32,987 nt of DNA from a bacterium (lineage in GTDB: Bacteria; Actinomycetota; Coriobacteriia; Coriobacteriales; CADBOM01), in the NCBI GenBank assembly GCA_024698685.1, contig JAILQZ010000036.1, positions 1 to 32,987 of the forward strand, given 5' to 3'. The notes under the pieces were generated by a model. It searched no databases. It worked only from the letters and a program-made list of their open reading frames with translations, and was not told where the DNA came from. Below are positions 1 to 7,362 of the stretch, in pieces; within the stretch, counting starts at the first letter, position 1; each line of letters starts with the position of its first letter. A program made the position numbers and the translations under genes.

Positions 1-34
1 CCCGCCATGAAGCAACCAATTGAGAGGAGTGGTT

Positions 35-1264
35 ATGGCATTGCTCGAACACGTCGATACGCACCGCGGCGTCGAGACCGCATTCGGCAAGATCATCCCC
101 GAGAAGGAGGCGTATAGTTACTGCCTCCGCACCATCGCGGCTTTTTCCGCGAACATCTTCCAGGTGATGCGCATCCTGAACGACGACTGGGAGGACCGCA
201 CGTCGCAGATCTGCGAGATCGCGAACATGATGAACTGCGCCGCCTGCTCGGGCAGCGAGGAAGAGCTGTTCGACTACCTGAACGATTTCTACGATGAGTG
301 GAACATCCCCGAGCTCGTGAAGCGCGCCGCCTGGATCGGCGCCATCTGGGGCGACTACGGCGATGAGGCAGAGGATATGGCCGGTCGCGTCATCCAGTTC
401 ACCGAGGATCGCGTGGAGAAGGAGCTAGACTCCTGCCCGTGGGACATCGTCGGCTCCGAGATGTGCAACATGACGACCGCTATGTTCACGGCGAATTTCG
501 ATATCGCCGCCGGCGGCGAGCACGGCGAGATCACCAACGACGTGGCGCTGAACATGTGCGAGGCGCGCGGTTGCGGAAACCCGCACTGCCGCGTAGTCTC
601 CGAGCGCCGTGACACCTTCGACCTCGCGAAGCAGGATTGGCTCGACCATCGCGGCCAGGCGTTCCTGCCTGTTCACGACACGCCGCCCGAGCGCCGAGTC
701 AAGCACGCCCAGGGCCTGCGCAACGGCCAGTACACGAACGCCTTCGGCGAGGAGAACTCGCTGGAGTGGCAGTACAACTGGGTCGCCCAGATGGGCTGGG
801 TCTGGTCGATCAGCTTCCCTCTGATTGCCATCCGCGACATGGCAGACGATGATGACGAGTTCGAGCGCATCCTCAAGATCGTGTTCGCCACCGCGGGCAA
901 GAACTCCTTCATCGATCCATTCGCGCGCGAGGGCCTGCGCAACTGGCTCGACATCCCCCGCGAGATCGGTGACAACGACCCGCGCGTCATGGGCGCCTAT
1001 ATCCAGGCAATCCTCGGCTGCCAGCTCGTGCCTTACGAGTTCGAGGCCTTTGATGCCGACGGCGTCGAGATCCGCGTCGACCAGGAAACGTTCACGGGCC
1101 GCTTCGAAATGGCCCCGCTCGACGAGATCACGCTCGGCTACGAGGCCCAGTGGAATGGCGCCTGCCATACGCTCGTCTCGCCTGAGTGGTCCGTCTGGAT
1201 CGATGAGGACGACGACGATTTCATCATCAACGTGGGCCGCAAGGTCGACGACCGAGCGCTGTAA
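35..1264 (+). CDS. Unknown protein with Cys-rich motif, first gene of GcvT-like/SDR operon
   Basis: I do not recognise this 409-residue protein. The ATG at 35 is preferred over an upstream TTG at 20 because GAGAGGAG lies just before it. It has no signal peptide or membrane segment and is predicted cytosolic and acidic. The most distinctive part is around residues 134-185: Cys134, Cys144, Cys175, Cys180 and Cys185, the last two in a GCGNPHC context. This is faintly reminiscent of small-molecule or metal-binding domains of the V4R or ATC-hydrolase type, but that is only an impression. Residues about 345-390 look like a degenerate echo of residues 120-165 without the cysteines, so an internal duplication is possible. 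It is followed after 12 bases by the GcvT-like gene, so the three genes are probably co-transcribed. A TGA at 8-10 may end an upstream gene outside the window. Confidence 0.8.
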   Translation: MALLEHVDTHRGVETAFGKIIPEKEAYSYCLRTIAAFSANIFQVMRILNDDWEDRTSQICEIANMMNCAACSGSEEELFDYLNDFYDEWNIPELVKRAAWIGAIWGDYGDEAEDMAGRVIQFTEDRVEKELDSCPWDIVGSEMCNMTTAMFTANFDIAAGGEHGEITNDVALNMCEARGCGNPHCRVVSERRDTFDLAKQDWLDHRGQAFLPVHDTPPERRVKHAQGLRNGQYTNAFGEENSLEWQYNWVAQMGWVWSISFPLIAIRDMADDDDEFERILKIVFATAGKNSFIDPFAREGLRNWLDIPREIGDNDPRVMGAYIQAILGCQLVPYEFEAFDADGVEIRVDQETFTGRFEMAPLDEITLGYEAQWNGACHTLVSPEWSVWIDEDDDDFIINVGRKVDDRAL

Positions 1265-1276
1265 GGAGGTAGAGAG

Positions 1277-2272
1277 ATGCTGTTCAAAGAAGACGAAATC
1301 GCCCGCGGTGAGGCTACCGCCGTACGCGAGAACGCTGCCTGGCACCGCTGGACGCACGACCTCGTGAAGGTGACCGGCGAAGACGCCGAGAAGTTCCTCG
1401 ATTGGATGCTCGTCAACTCAATCGCTGGCCTTCCCGTCGGCCGGGGCAAGTATACGACGATGCTCGACGAGGACGGCGGGATCATCGACGACCTCGTGGT
1501 CTTCCATAAGGCCGAGGGGCTGTGGTGGCTCTCCACGCTGTACGGTCCGCATGCAGTGAAGTGGTTCGACGCGCATGCGGATGGCTTCGAGGTCGCCTAC
1601 GAGGACATCACCCAGGAGATCGACATGTACGCCATCCAAGGCCCGAACTCTGTGAAGGTCATGGACGAGCTCGTCGTCGATGCGGTCGACGACCTCAAGC
1701 GCTTCCAGATCATCGACACTGTCATCAGCGGCATCGCTGTGAGCGTCGACCGCGGCGGGTTCACCGGCGAGCTCGGATATGAGATTTACTGCGCACGCGA
1801 GGATTCGGCCGACATCTCCGATGCCATCGAAGCAGCAGCCGCCAAGTATGACGCGCCGCGTCTGAAAACGCTCGAGGTCTACGTGCGCTCGCTTCCCATG
1901 GAGAAGGGCATGGCGCTGCGCCAGGATTACAAGGGCCTCACCCCCTACGAGGCGAATCTCGGCTGGTCGGTGCGCATGGACAAGGACTTCCTCGGCAAGG
2001 AGGCGCTCGAAGCAGCGCAGGCAGAGGGCCAAAAGCGCGCCTTCGTCGGCATCGAGATCGAGCGCGAGAGCTACGAGGACATCGCGCAGAACGAGATAAT
2101 CCGCAAGCGCGGCATCCCCGTCGGCATATGCCGCCAGATGATCTACGGGTACACGGTCGACAAGAACATCGGCTTCGGCATCGTCGATGCGCGCAAGGTG
2201 CCGCTCGGCACGCGCGTGACCATCGGCCCGAACGACTCGCCGGCCGTCATCGTAGAGCCCAAATGGTGCTAG
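1277..2272 (+). CDS. GcvT-family aminomethyltransferase-like, folate-binding protein
   Basis: This 331-residue protein has the GcvT/DmdA fold signatures: DEDGGIIDDL at about 64-73 (the folate-contacting Asp region), MYAIQGPNS at 118-125, GFTGELGYEIY at 161-171 and TPYEANLGW at 222-230, then a C-terminal barrel from about residue 255. Family members move one-carbon units from an N-methyl, aminomethyl or S-methyl donor to tetrahydrofolate. No gcvH, gcvP or lipoate gene is near, so this is unlikely to be the glycine-cleavage T protein. A demethylase or oxidase-coupled role on an unknown substrate is more likely (inference). AGGAGG directly precedes the ATG, and the upstream stop is 12 bases away. 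The SDR gene follows 13 bases after its stop, so an oxidoreductase may act on the same substrate. Confidence 0.88.
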   Translation: MLFKEDEIARGEATAVRENAAWHRWTHDLVKVTGEDAEKFLDWMLVNSIAGLPVGRGKYTTMLDEDGGIIDDLVVFHKAEGLWWLSTLYGPHAVKWFDAHADGFEVAYEDITQEIDMYAIQGPNSVKVMDELVVDAVDDLKRFQIIDTVISGIAVSVDRGGFTGELGYEIYCAREDSADISDAIEAAAAKYDAPRLKTLEVYVRSLPMEKGMALRQDYKGLTPYEANLGWSVRMDKDFLGKEALEAAQAEGQKRAFVGIEIERESYEDIAQNEIIRKRGIPVGICRQMIYGYTVDKNIGFGIVDARKVPLGTRVTIGPNDSPAVIVEPKWC

Positions 2273-2285
2273 GAAGGAGATTGTC

Positions 2286-3104
2286 ATGAGCACGAACGAA
2301 GGACGCAAGATTCTGGTCGTGGGCGGCGCGTGCGGCATGGGCGCGGCGACGGTCGCGGCGCTGTACCGCCAAGGCGCGGACCTCATCGTCCTCGACATCA
2401 ATGAGGAGGCCATGGAGGAGCTCATCGAGGACGAGGAGCTTACGGACGGCCCTGGTACGCTGCATTTCGTGGCGGGAGACGTCAACGATGCCTCTGTGCG
2501 CCAAGAGGCCATCGACTACGCGAAGGAGAAGTTCGGCACGCTCGACAGCCTGCTCTACATCGCAGGCGTCCTCGACCTCATGTGCCCCGCGCACAAGACC
2601 GACGACGAGCTGTACGACTATGTCATGGACGTAAACGTGAACTCGTGCTTCCGCATGTGTCGCGACTGCCTGCCGCTTCTGTGGGATCACGAGGGCCTGC
2701 CGGCGAGCATCGTGATCGTCGGCTCAGTGGGAGGCCAGGTCGGCTCCTCTGCCGGTGCGGCCTACATCACGTCGAAGCATGCGGTTTTGGGCCTTGCGCG
2801 CAACCTCGCACACACCTACCGCTTCCGCAACGTGCGCACCAATGTCGTGAACCCGGGTGCGTGCGTCACGGACATCCTCGCCAACGCGATGGAGAAGTGG
2901 CCTGACCGCGATGTCATGGACCTCGAGGGCAACGAGCTGTACAACGTACGCGGCGCCGTAGCACTTGGAGTCGACTACGACGGCAACAACATCACCGGCT
3001 GGCCCGAGGACATCGCCAACGCCATCCTGTACCTGATCAGCGACGAGGCGCATTACGTCAATGGCGCGCAACTCAACGTCGACGGCGGTTGGACGAGCTT
3101 TTAA
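2286..3104 (+). CDS. Short-chain dehydrogenase/reductase (SDR), NAD-type
   Basis: This 272-residue classical SDR carries the glycine-rich nucleotide motif GGACGMG at 13-19, Asp37 at the end of the second strand (which usually selects NAD(H) over NADP(H)), the NVN segment near 117, Ser147, and the catalytic Tyr160/Lys164 pair in YITSK. The C-terminal NVDGGWTSF matches the usual SDR end. The substrate is probably a secondary alcohol or ketone, such as a hydroxysteroid- or polyol-like compound, but it cannot be read from the sequence. The start at 2286 follows AAGGAG. It is the last gene of the operon and is followed by a strong stem-loop. Its pairing with a GcvT-like protein suggests that oxidation and one-carbon removal act on one compound (inference). 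Confidence 0.92.
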   Translation: MSTNEGRKILVVGGACGMGAATVAALYRQGADLIVLDINEEAMEELIEDEELTDGPGTLHFVAGDVNDASVRQEAIDYAKEKFGTLDSLLYIAGVLDLMCPAHKTDDELYDYVMDVNVNSCFRMCRDCLPLLWDHEGLPASIVIVGSVGGQVGSSAGAAYITSKHAVLGLARNLAHTYRFRNVRTNVVNPGACVTDILANAMEKWPDRDVMDLEGNELYNVRGAVALGVDYDGNNITGWPEDIANAILYLISDEAHYVNGAQLNVDGGWTSF

Positions 3105-3130
3105 TCTCAAACTACTTATTGATTTATCAA

Positions 3131-3170
3131 GCGGCGTCAAAGAAGCTCATCGCGACTTCTTTGACGCCGC
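3131..3170 (+). terminator. Perfect 15-bp stem-loop after the SDR gene
   Basis: GCGGCGTCAAAGAAG at 3131-3145 pairs perfectly with its complement at 3156-3170 around a 10-base loop, starting 27 bases after the SDR stop. The following bases (ATTGACGTTT) are only weakly T-rich, so it is a likely but not textbook rho-independent terminator. It could also protect the 3' end of the operon mRNA. Confidence 0.6.
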
Positions 3171-3318
3171 ATTGACGTTTAATCCGAGTGTAGCCAAAAG
3201 CGCTTCTGCCACTTTATGATACGGCAGAGCATCGGAAAGCGCCAAGAAGCAAATCAGACTGCCGATACATCAAAGAGTGGGAATAGCCAGAACAATCTCT
3301 ACTGTCTTGCAAGCTGAA

Positions 3319-3342
3319 AGGGCACCGCAGATGCGGCGCCCT
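3319..3342 (-). terminator. Stem-loop after the GyrI-like gene
   Basis: Reading the minus strand, AGGGCGCCGC and GCGGTGCCCT form a 10-bp stem with one G-U pair and a 4-base loop, beginning 2 bases after the GyrI-like stop and followed by TTTCAGCTT. This is a probable intrinsic terminator for the 4619-to-3345 operon. Confidence 0.55.
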
Positions 3343-3344
3343 CG

Positions 3345-3977
3345 TCATTTCTTCCTGATCGGATGTCGTATGACCGTCTTCCATTTCTCCGGAGCAACTC
3401 TTCTCGCATCGGAAAGATAGATCTCGTGATGTGCGCGAGTGTCGGAGAAATCGTTTTCGTATCCGTTTTCGGCAATATGGCGATCCATCAATTCGACGCT
3501 TGCAGGCTCGTCATCGAATGGGCCGATGTGCATGATCTGCACGCAAAGCCCCTCGTCAATTGTCAGAAACTCAGCTTTGGAACAGTCCAGCCTTTTCTTT
3601 CTCGCAGCCGTTTCCACAGCCCAATCGAAGTCATTTCTCGCAATGAAGTCGGGTAGCCGGATCACGGAAATCCAGCAGAAAGCGGATTTGTCGCTGTAGT
3701 CGACCCCGTTCACACCTTCCTGCCACCAAAAGCCTTCCAGCGGAGGAACAACATAGTCGTAAAACCCTTCGATGCGGTAGTCGGTCTTGTAGCTCATCTT
3801 CAGCGTGTAGGCAACTGCATATAAAACGTCGATTGCCTGCTGATATTCGCCGCCCTCTTCGTTGGGATCGCCTTCACCCCGAACGGCAATGTAGTTTGCC
3901 TTCGGAACATTCACGATCTCCGGCTTGCTCTTAGGCATATAGAATTCTTTGTATTCCTTCTTGAAATCGAAAGCCAT
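3345..3977 (-). CDS. GyrI-like small-molecule-binding domain protein
   Basis: The 210-residue protein resembles the stand-alone GyrI-like (SBMC, effector-binding) family seen in Firmicutes and Actinobacteria. It begins with FDFKKEYKEFYMPKSKP, continues with NYIAVRGEGDPN near residue 27, and has LCVQIMHIGPFDDEPASVELM and an ARRVAPEKWKTVIRHPIRK C-terminus, which are typical of that family. Such proteins bind hydrophobic or cationic ligands without enzymatic activity, or hydrolyse toxic compounds in some members. No DNA-binding domain is attached. The start is preceded by GGAGAAG. The gene lies 15 bases after the unknown gene ending at 3993 and probably shares its transcript. The GC content of the pair is visibly lower than that of the neighbours. 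Confidence 0.85.
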   Translation of the reverse strand: MAFDFKKEYKEFYMPKSKPEIVNVPKANYIAVRGEGDPNEEGGEYQQAIDVLYAVAYTLKMSYKTDYRIEGFYDYVVPPLEGFWWQEGVNGVDYSDKSAFCWISVIRLPDFIARNDFDWAVETAARKKRLDCSKAEFLTIDEGLCVQIMHIGPFDDEPASVELMDRHIAENGYENDFSDTRAHHEIYLSDARRVAPEKWKTVIRHPIRKK

Positions 3978-3992
3978 GTTCTTCTCCGAATG

Positions 3993-4619
3993 TCAGTCTG
4001 TTGCCGATGCCATGATGACAGCGTACCGATCCATTTTCTTGTCGTAGACGCTCCAGCAGGCGGCACCCCACCACTCATGTCCGTCGTCGAAGTAATTCGA
4101 CCAATCCGTAGTCCATTCGTAGGCTTCCAGCTCATCGGTGCCCTGTGGAAACAGGGCGCGGTTCACGATTTTGAAATCTTCCTGGCCATATGCTTTGCGA
4201 ATCGTCTTCCCGTTTTCTTTTACAGGACCGGTTCCATGGGGCGGTTCCAAAAATGCATACCAATACGGAATCTGCCCTCCATCATTGTCTGTCGGCCATC
4301 CACCGTCATAGCACTTTTTGTCAGAATGATCTACGCGCTTTATTTCCGGCATATGGAAAAGCGATGCCGCATCAATCGGCTGGGCCTTCGCCTTGCCCAT
4401 GTCCAAGCTCCACGCAACCATGTTCAGAGGATATCCATCGCACCTGAGCTCGCAGTCGATATCGCGTTCGATTAATTTCAGCATTGCAGACAGCACCGCA
4501 AATTTGTGTGACATATAACCTGCGTAGTGCTGCTCATTCGAAAGCAGAAAGTATTCAACAACCAGATCATCATATTCTTTGAGAATTTCATAAAACGGAT
4601 CGTCCATCAATTCGTGCAT
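3993..4619 (-). CDS. Unknown aromatic-rich cytosolic protein
   Basis: This 208-residue protein is not assigned to a family. I start it at the ATG at 4619, where GGGGGA sits four bases upstream, rather than at a TTG at 4631. The sequence is acidic, rich in Trp/Tyr (for example GGQIPYWYAFLEPPHGTGP, YEWTTDWSNYFDDGHEWWGAACWSVYD) and has no signal peptide or membrane helix. It lies 15 bases upstream of the GyrI-like gene and probably forms a two-gene unit with it. Base composition is lower in GC than the flanking operons, which suggests relatively recent acquisition of the pair (inference). No function is proposed. Confidence 0.72.
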   Translation of the reverse strand: MHELMDDPFYEILKEYDDLVVEYFLLSNEQHYAGYMSHKFAVLSAMLKLIERDIDCELRCDGYPLNMVAWSLDMGKAKAQPIDAASLFHMPEIKRVDHSDKKCYDGGWPTDNDGGQIPYWYAFLEPPHGTGPVKENGKTIRKAYGQEDFKIVNRALFPQGTDELEAYEWTTDWSNYFDDGHEWWGAACWSVYDKKMDRYAVIMASATD

Positions 4620-4822
4620 GCTGTCCCCCAAGACAAATCTTTCTTACGCCCCGCTTCCATTTCGCCATTATACTTGGCAATTCCTCATTAACTTGGGCTG
4701 TTTTGAATAATGGGAAACCGTGAGTCACGCATTGCAGCGAGTTCATCAAGCTCTGGCGAACTTTTAAATCCCGTCTGTTGTCGAATATTGCGATATGATG
4801 GTGCTCGTAACTAGGAGGTGCC

Positions 4823-5128
4823 ATGGCCAGTAGCGCTGAATATCTGGAATACGTGTTGGATCTGCTCAGAGACGTTCCCGAAATCTCTCACAAGAAGATG
4901 ATGGGAGAATATCTGCTCTACAGCGAGGACGTTCTATTCGGCGGCATCTACGACGATCGCTTCCTCCTGAAGGATACGCCAGCTGCCAGGGCCGCTTTCC
5001 CCGAGGAGCAGATTCCCTATGATGGCGCGAAGCACATGATCCTCGTCGACATCGAGGACTCCGTGCGCATCGCCGAAGTGGTCTCCGGTATGCTTGCCGA
5101 GCTGCCGAAGCCTAAGAATAAGCGCTAG
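4823..5128 (+). CDS. TfoX/Sxy N-terminal domain protein
   Basis: At 101 residues this is a single TfoX N-terminal domain: KKMMGEYLLYSEDVLFGGIYDDRFLLKDTPAARAAFPEE-like strand and helix order, ending in a short Lys/Arg-rich tail. Full-length TfoX/Sxy regulates competence in gammaproteobacteria, but the short N-domain-only proteins common in Firmicutes and Actinobacteria have no firmly known role. AGGAGG at 4813-4818 places the start at 4823. It is monocistronic. About 200 bases separate it from the divergent unknown gene at 4619, enough for two promoters, though I see no consensus boxes there. Confidence 0.87.
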   Translation: MASSAEYLEYVLDLLRDVPEISHKKMMGEYLLYSEDVLFGGIYDDRFLLKDTPAARAAFPEEQIPYDGAKHMILVDIEDSVRIAEVVSGMLAELPKPKNKR

Positions 5129-5230
5129 ACGCTCAGGGCAGTGGAATGAGCGCGGATTTCGAGGTTAGGCGTCTCGGGAAATATCGCCCTTCTCGCGTTT
5201 ACCGCGCATCCACGTCATCGCAAACCGTGT

Positions 5231-5764
5231 CTAGATAAACCGGCAGAGTTCCTGAACGTCCTTGCGCTTGAAATGCCATCCGGAAGGGCGGGCATCGTCG
5301 GCCGGATAGCCCATGGGCATCATTGCGACTACCTTCCACGTTGATGGCAGGTCGAACTCCCTGCGGAATACGCGCTCGTCGAAACCGCGAACCCAAGTGC
5401 TCCCCACACCGCATTCCCAGGCCTCCATCATCATGTGGTCGAGGGCGATGGTGGCATCCACCTCGGCCGAATCGCAACCATCGACGTTCTTCCATGATTC
5501 AGTCAGATCGGCGCATACGAGCAGGATCGTGGGCGCATTGAACGCCCAGTGCGTGATGGAGCGCATCTGCGCGATTGTTTCGCTTGATTGCAGCACCAAT
5601 ACGCGTTGGGGCTGGTAGTTGCACGCGCTCGGCGCGTTGCGGCCAGCCTCCAGTATGCGCGCCATATGCTCTTCGCTGATCTGCTCTGGCTTGAATTTGC
5701 GCACGCTCCAGCGTTCGCGCGCCATATCCAGGAATGTCTTGCCTGCGTTGCTCTCCTTTGCCAT
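5231..5764 (-). CDS. Nitroreductase-family FMN protein
   Basis: The real start is the ATG at 5764, preceded by GGAAGGGG; the open frame runs further upstream but without a conserved sequence. The 177-residue protein shows nitroreductase marks: RWSVRKF near residue 18 (FMN phosphate contact), RNAPSACNYQPQR at about 42-54, ALDHMMMEAWECGVGSTW in the central dimer region, and MPMGYPADDARPS near the end. Family members use FMN and NAD(P)H to reduce nitro groups, quinones or enones, or act as dehalogenases. It sits 14 bases after the radical SAM stop, so the two are translated from one mRNA controlled by the TetR-type regulator facing them. Confidence 0.9.
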   Translation of the reverse strand: MAKESNAGKTFLDMARERWSVRKFKPEQISEEHMARILEAGRNAPSACNYQPQRVLVLQSSETIAQMRSITHWAFNAPTILLVCADLTESWKNVDGCDSAEVDATIALDHMMMEAWECGVGSTWVRGFDERVFRREFDLPSTWKVVAMMPMGYPADDARPSGWHFKRKDVQELCRFI

Positions 5765-5778
5765 GGTTACGCCCCTTC

Positions 5779-6660
5779 CTACAGCGATCTTTTCATCGAG
5801 CGTCGGCGTGCCATTTGGTCTAGGTCGCCGCTCTCGATCTCGTTGCGCAGAGTGGCCACGATGCCCTCTTTGCGGTTTAGGAAATTCGGTCCAGTCAGGT
5901 TCATGCCGCCGATGGTGTGGTGTGTGATGAACTCGCAGTCGCACTCTAGATTCTCGACGAACAGCAGCAGCTCCTCGAGCATTCCGCGCTCATCAAGCGG
6001 GTCGAATTCGCCTGCGCGCGCTTCGTCTAGCAACGGTGTGCCTGGGAACAGAATGAGCCCGCCCGTGCCCACGAGCATGGGTTTGGTTTGGCTGAACACC
6101 TTGGCCGAGTTGATAGCGTGCTCGCGGCTGTGCGAACGCCCAGCTGCACCGTTTAGGAAAGTGTGCCAGAAGACGATTCCCGCCTCGTTCAGCTTCGCGC
6201 ACTGCTCGATGATGTCTTCGGCATGATAGCCCTTGTTCACGCGGTCGAGCGTCCAGTCGTCGCCGCTCTCGGTTCCGAGCGATATTTCATTCATGCCGAG
6301 GTCCTTGAGCGCCTTGAGCTGCTCTACAGTCTTGTTGCGCAGATCGCTCACGCGGCCTGCCAGATAGATATGCTCTATCTCCGGCAGGTATTCGTTCACC
6401 TTCTCCAAGATGGGTGCCATCTTGTCGTAGGAGAGCACCAGCGGGTTCGCGGAGAGCAACTGTATGGTGCGTGCATGCGGATTCGTGGCGGCGAGCTCGC
6501 GCAGATCCTCTTCGATCTGCTCCATGTCAGACATGCCGAACTGAACGTTCTTGTACATAGTGCAGAACTTGCACTTGTTGTGAGTGCAACCACGAGTGAC
6601 CTCCAGAAGCGGCCAGGTGGGCCAGTAGGGATTGCGGTAGACTGGTTCTGTGAAATGCAT
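5779..6660 (-). CDS. Radical SAM protein with Cx4Cx2C cluster motif
   Basis: This 293-residue protein has a radical SAM core beginning TRGCTHNKCKFC at residues 22-33, giving Cys25, Cys30 and Cys33 with Cx4Cx2C spacing rather than the common Cx3Cx2C. Later segments fit a TIM-barrel radical SAM enzyme: EISLGTESGDD (Gly-rich strand), a barrel end with GLILFPGTPL, and HHTIGGMN near the C-terminus. It resembles COG1032-type enzymes lacking a B12 domain. The substrate is unknown. GAGAAGGAGAAGG precedes the start. It is first in a two-gene operon with a nitroreductase and is divergent from a TetR-type regulator, with a perfect operator-like palindrome between them. Confidence 0.9.
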   Translation of the reverse strand: MHFTEPVYRNPYWPTWPLLEVTRGCTHNKCKFCTMYKNVQFGMSDMEQIEEDLRELAATNPHARTIQLLSANPLVLSYDKMAPILEKVNEYLPEIEHIYLAGRVSDLRNKTVEQLKALKDLGMNEISLGTESGDDWTLDRVNKGYHAEDIIEQCAKLNEAGIVFWHTFLNGAAGRSHSREHAINSAKVFSQTKPMLVGTGGLILFPGTPLLDEARAGEFDPLDERGMLEELLLFVENLECDCEFITHHTIGGMNLTGPNFLNRKEGIVATLRNEIESGDLDQMARRRSMKRSL

Positions 6661-6721
6661 GGCACCTTCTCCTTCTCATCGTCTTTTCTTGATTGCAGAA
6701 TAGCGCTAGCATTTTAAGAAT

Positions 6722-6752
6722 TATCCGTACATTTTGCTAATATGTACGGATA
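6722..6752. promoter_or_regulatory. Interrupted perfect palindrome, likely TetR-type operator
   Basis: TATCCGTACAT at 6722-6732 is an exact inverted copy of ATGTACGGATA at 6742-6752, separated by 9 AT-rich bases. It lies between the radical SAM/nitroreductase operon and the divergent TetR-type gene, 29 bases before the latter's start, so it could control both directions. The length and symmetry fit a dimer-of-TetR site. Confidence 0.75.
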
Positions 6753-6781
6753 GTAGAATTGTTTTGCGGGGAAGGGGAACA

Positions 6782-7330
6782 ATGCGAACCACGCGGGACA
6801 CGAAGGGCATGTTCGCCGACGAGCTGGAGTCCATGATGGAACGCATGCCGCTATCGAAGGTGCGCGTCGCAGACCTCTGCGCCCGCTGCGGAGTGGAGCG
6901 GCGCGTGTTCTATTACCACTTCAAGGACAAATACGATCTTGTTGCCTGGATGTTCGAGCGCGATTACAGCATGGCAGCGGAGATCGGAGCGCCCTATTCG
7001 GTCGAGCTCTACGCGCAGGCACACCGCCGTCTCTGGGAGCGCAGGGCATTCTATCGCCGTGCATTCGAGGAGGATTCGCAGAATTCGATCTTCCGCTACC
7101 TGATCCAATTCAGCATCGAGGCCAACGAAGCCGCGCTCAAACGCTATCTCGGGGTCTCGCAGCTTGCGCTCGCCCCTGCGTTCGAAGCGCGGCATTTCGC
7201 GCACGCAAACGTTGGATGCGTCGTCGATTGGCTCAATGGGCAGATTGCGGCGACGCCAGATCAGCTAGCCCGCGAGATGTTCTCCTGCATGCCCGCTTTG
7301 CTGCGAAAGGCGTACGAGGCTAGCTCCTGA
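6782..7330 (+). CDS. TetR/AcrR-family transcriptional regulator
   Basis: I start this 182-residue protein at the ATG at 6782, which has GGGAAGGGGAAC just before it; an upstream in-frame start at 6734 would lie inside the palindrome. The N-terminal HTH reads VRVADLCARCGVERRVFYYHFKDKYDLVAWMF, a typical TetR recognition helix with YYHFKDKYDL. The C-terminal helical part is similar to the DhaS/TetR-like C-terminal class common in Firmicutes. It is divergent from the radical SAM/nitroreductase operon and most likely represses both that operon and itself through the palindrome at 6722-6752. The inducer is unknown; it may be a substrate of the nitroreductase (inference). Confidence 0.88.
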   Translation: MRTTRDTKGMFADELESMMERMPLSKVRVADLCARCGVERRVFYYHFKDKYDLVAWMFERDYSMAAEIGAPYSVELYAQAHRRLWERRAFYRRAFEEDSQNSIFRYLIQFSIEANEAALKRYLGVSQLALAPAFEARHFAHANVGCVVDWLNGQIAATPDQLAREMFSCMPALLRKAYEASS

Positions 7331-7362
7331 GCGCCCTCCAGGGGGAATCTCCGTCGTGCCGA

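Noticed and set aside
425-1357. A 310-codon minus-strand frame opposite the first operon gene
   Set aside because: It spans the junction of two good plus-strand genes, lacks a ribosome site and is low in recognisable motifs.
1277-2272. Glycine-cleavage T protein
   Set aside because: No gcvH or gcvP genes nearby and an SDR partner instead; only the family is claimed.
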